Assembly: GCF_000014885.1 (NCBI RefSeq)
Contig: NC_011566.1
Location: forward strand, 3,515,501 to 3,579,500
Reading direction: 5' to 3'
Source of the DNA: Shewanella piezotolerans WP3
GTDB lineage: Bacteria > Pseudomonadota > Gammaproteobacteria > Enterobacterales > Shewanellaceae
Length of the DNA: 64,000 bases
The first letter of the stretch is position 1, and every line of letters begins with the position of its first letter. A program made the translations under genes and the position numbers. Positions 63,742-64,000 of the stretch are shown in pieces. The notes under the pieces are model-generated. The model was not told where the DNA came from, did no database searches, and worked only from the letters and a program-made list of their open reading frames with translations.

Positions 63742-64000
63742 TTACAGCACAGCAGACTCCCAAGGTGTGCGGCCACTCATATCATCAAGGTTATATGGCG
63801 TTAATTGGTAAACATAATAATTAAGCCAGTTGCTAACAAGCAAACTGCCATGGCTGTGCCAGCGGGCAATGGGCTGTTGAGTTGGGTCATCATTGCCAAA
63901 ATAGTTTTGTGGTATTTCAGGTGATAAGCCTTGCGACAAGTCTCTTTCATACTCATCTTTTAAAGTCGACTTTTGATACTCTGGATGCCCCATCACGAAC
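63742..64000 (-). CDS. metA: MetA, homoserine O-succinyltransferase (partial, C-terminal part)
   Basis: The last ~85 residues of a MetA-type homoserine acyltransferase, running off the right edge. FVMGHPEYQKSTLKDEYERD contains the catalytic His-x-Glu (GHPEY), followed by PENYF-like PQNYFGNDDP, ARWHSHGSLLVSNWLNYYVYQ and TPYNLDDM. It makes O-succinylhomoserine (or O-acetyl) for methionine synthesis. Only the C-terminus is seen, so acyl specificity, decided upstream in the protein, cannot be judged. Confidence 0.93.
   Translation of the reverse strand, partial: FVMGHPEYQKSTLKDEYERDLSQGLSPEIPQNYFGNDDPTQQPIARWHSHGSLLVSNWLNYYVYQLTPYNLDDMSGRTPWESAVL

Overview
The window reads as chromosome of a marine Shewanella-like gammaproteobacterium. 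The grounds are an oleABCD long-chain olefin cluster, an ivd-type valine/isoleucine degradation operon with mmsA and mmsB, enlarged PstC/PstA permeases, an M9 collagenase, an Oar-like TonB receptor, and base composition and codon use that look moderate throughout. No rRNA, tRNA or CRISPR array was seen.

Layout. 1-4186: oleD(partial)-oleC-oleB-oleA, all on the minus strand. 4447-7929: a SAM methyltransferase, a coiled-coil lipoprotein, a DUF1289 protein and YajD. 8036-11027: a BCCT betaine/choline transporter bracketed by two copies of a MITE-like repeat. 11312-16890: pstC-pstA-pstB-phoU with a Pho box upstream and no pstS. 17071-27853: a GcvR-like ACT protein, several conserved small proteins, a secreted collagenase, a LysE exporter, RNase HI, a LETM1-like protein and an M17 aminopeptidase. 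28248-34168: an outer-membrane barrel protein, a zinc metalloprotease broken by two compensating frameshifts, and an OmpA-like barrel.

About 34300-42666 is an integron cassette cluster without an integrase in the window (a CALIN-type array). Most genes are short, on the minus strand, of unrelated families (GNAT, DUF6624, DUF4365, DUF4265, small membrane or secreted proteins), and separated by roughly 100-bp attC sites. The array has been invaded by two IS110/IS1111-type elements and carries two remnants of one of them. One element sits exactly inside an attC site, which can be reconstructed by joining its flanks. Both elements have long right-end non-coding regions in which predicted hairpin loops display stretches matching the attC core. 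They are therefore candidate RNA guides (bridge RNA / seekRNA) for integron targeting, and I consider this the most interesting system here. Both transposase genes are broken as read, one by a 5-bp tandem repeat gain and one by an in-frame stop.

43623-50663: the ABC-F protein YbiT, CopA with divergent CueR and a 19-bp-spacer metal promoter, and an S9-family lipoprotein that has lost its catalytic Ser and His. 50805-58759: a seven-gene branched-chain acyl-CoA degradation operon on the minus strand with a LiuR-like operator upstream. 58760-60222: non-coding. 60223-63270: a TonB-dependent receptor. The window ends in the C-terminal part of metA (homoserine O-succinyltransferase).

Four short inverted-repeat elements (TACCAAT...ATTGGTA ends, 3-bp TTA/TAA duplications) are scattered through the window. 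Starts were adjusted from the longest open frame where a ribosome binding site, signal peptide or family start argued for it. Family names are from recall of conserved motifs, since no searches were run.
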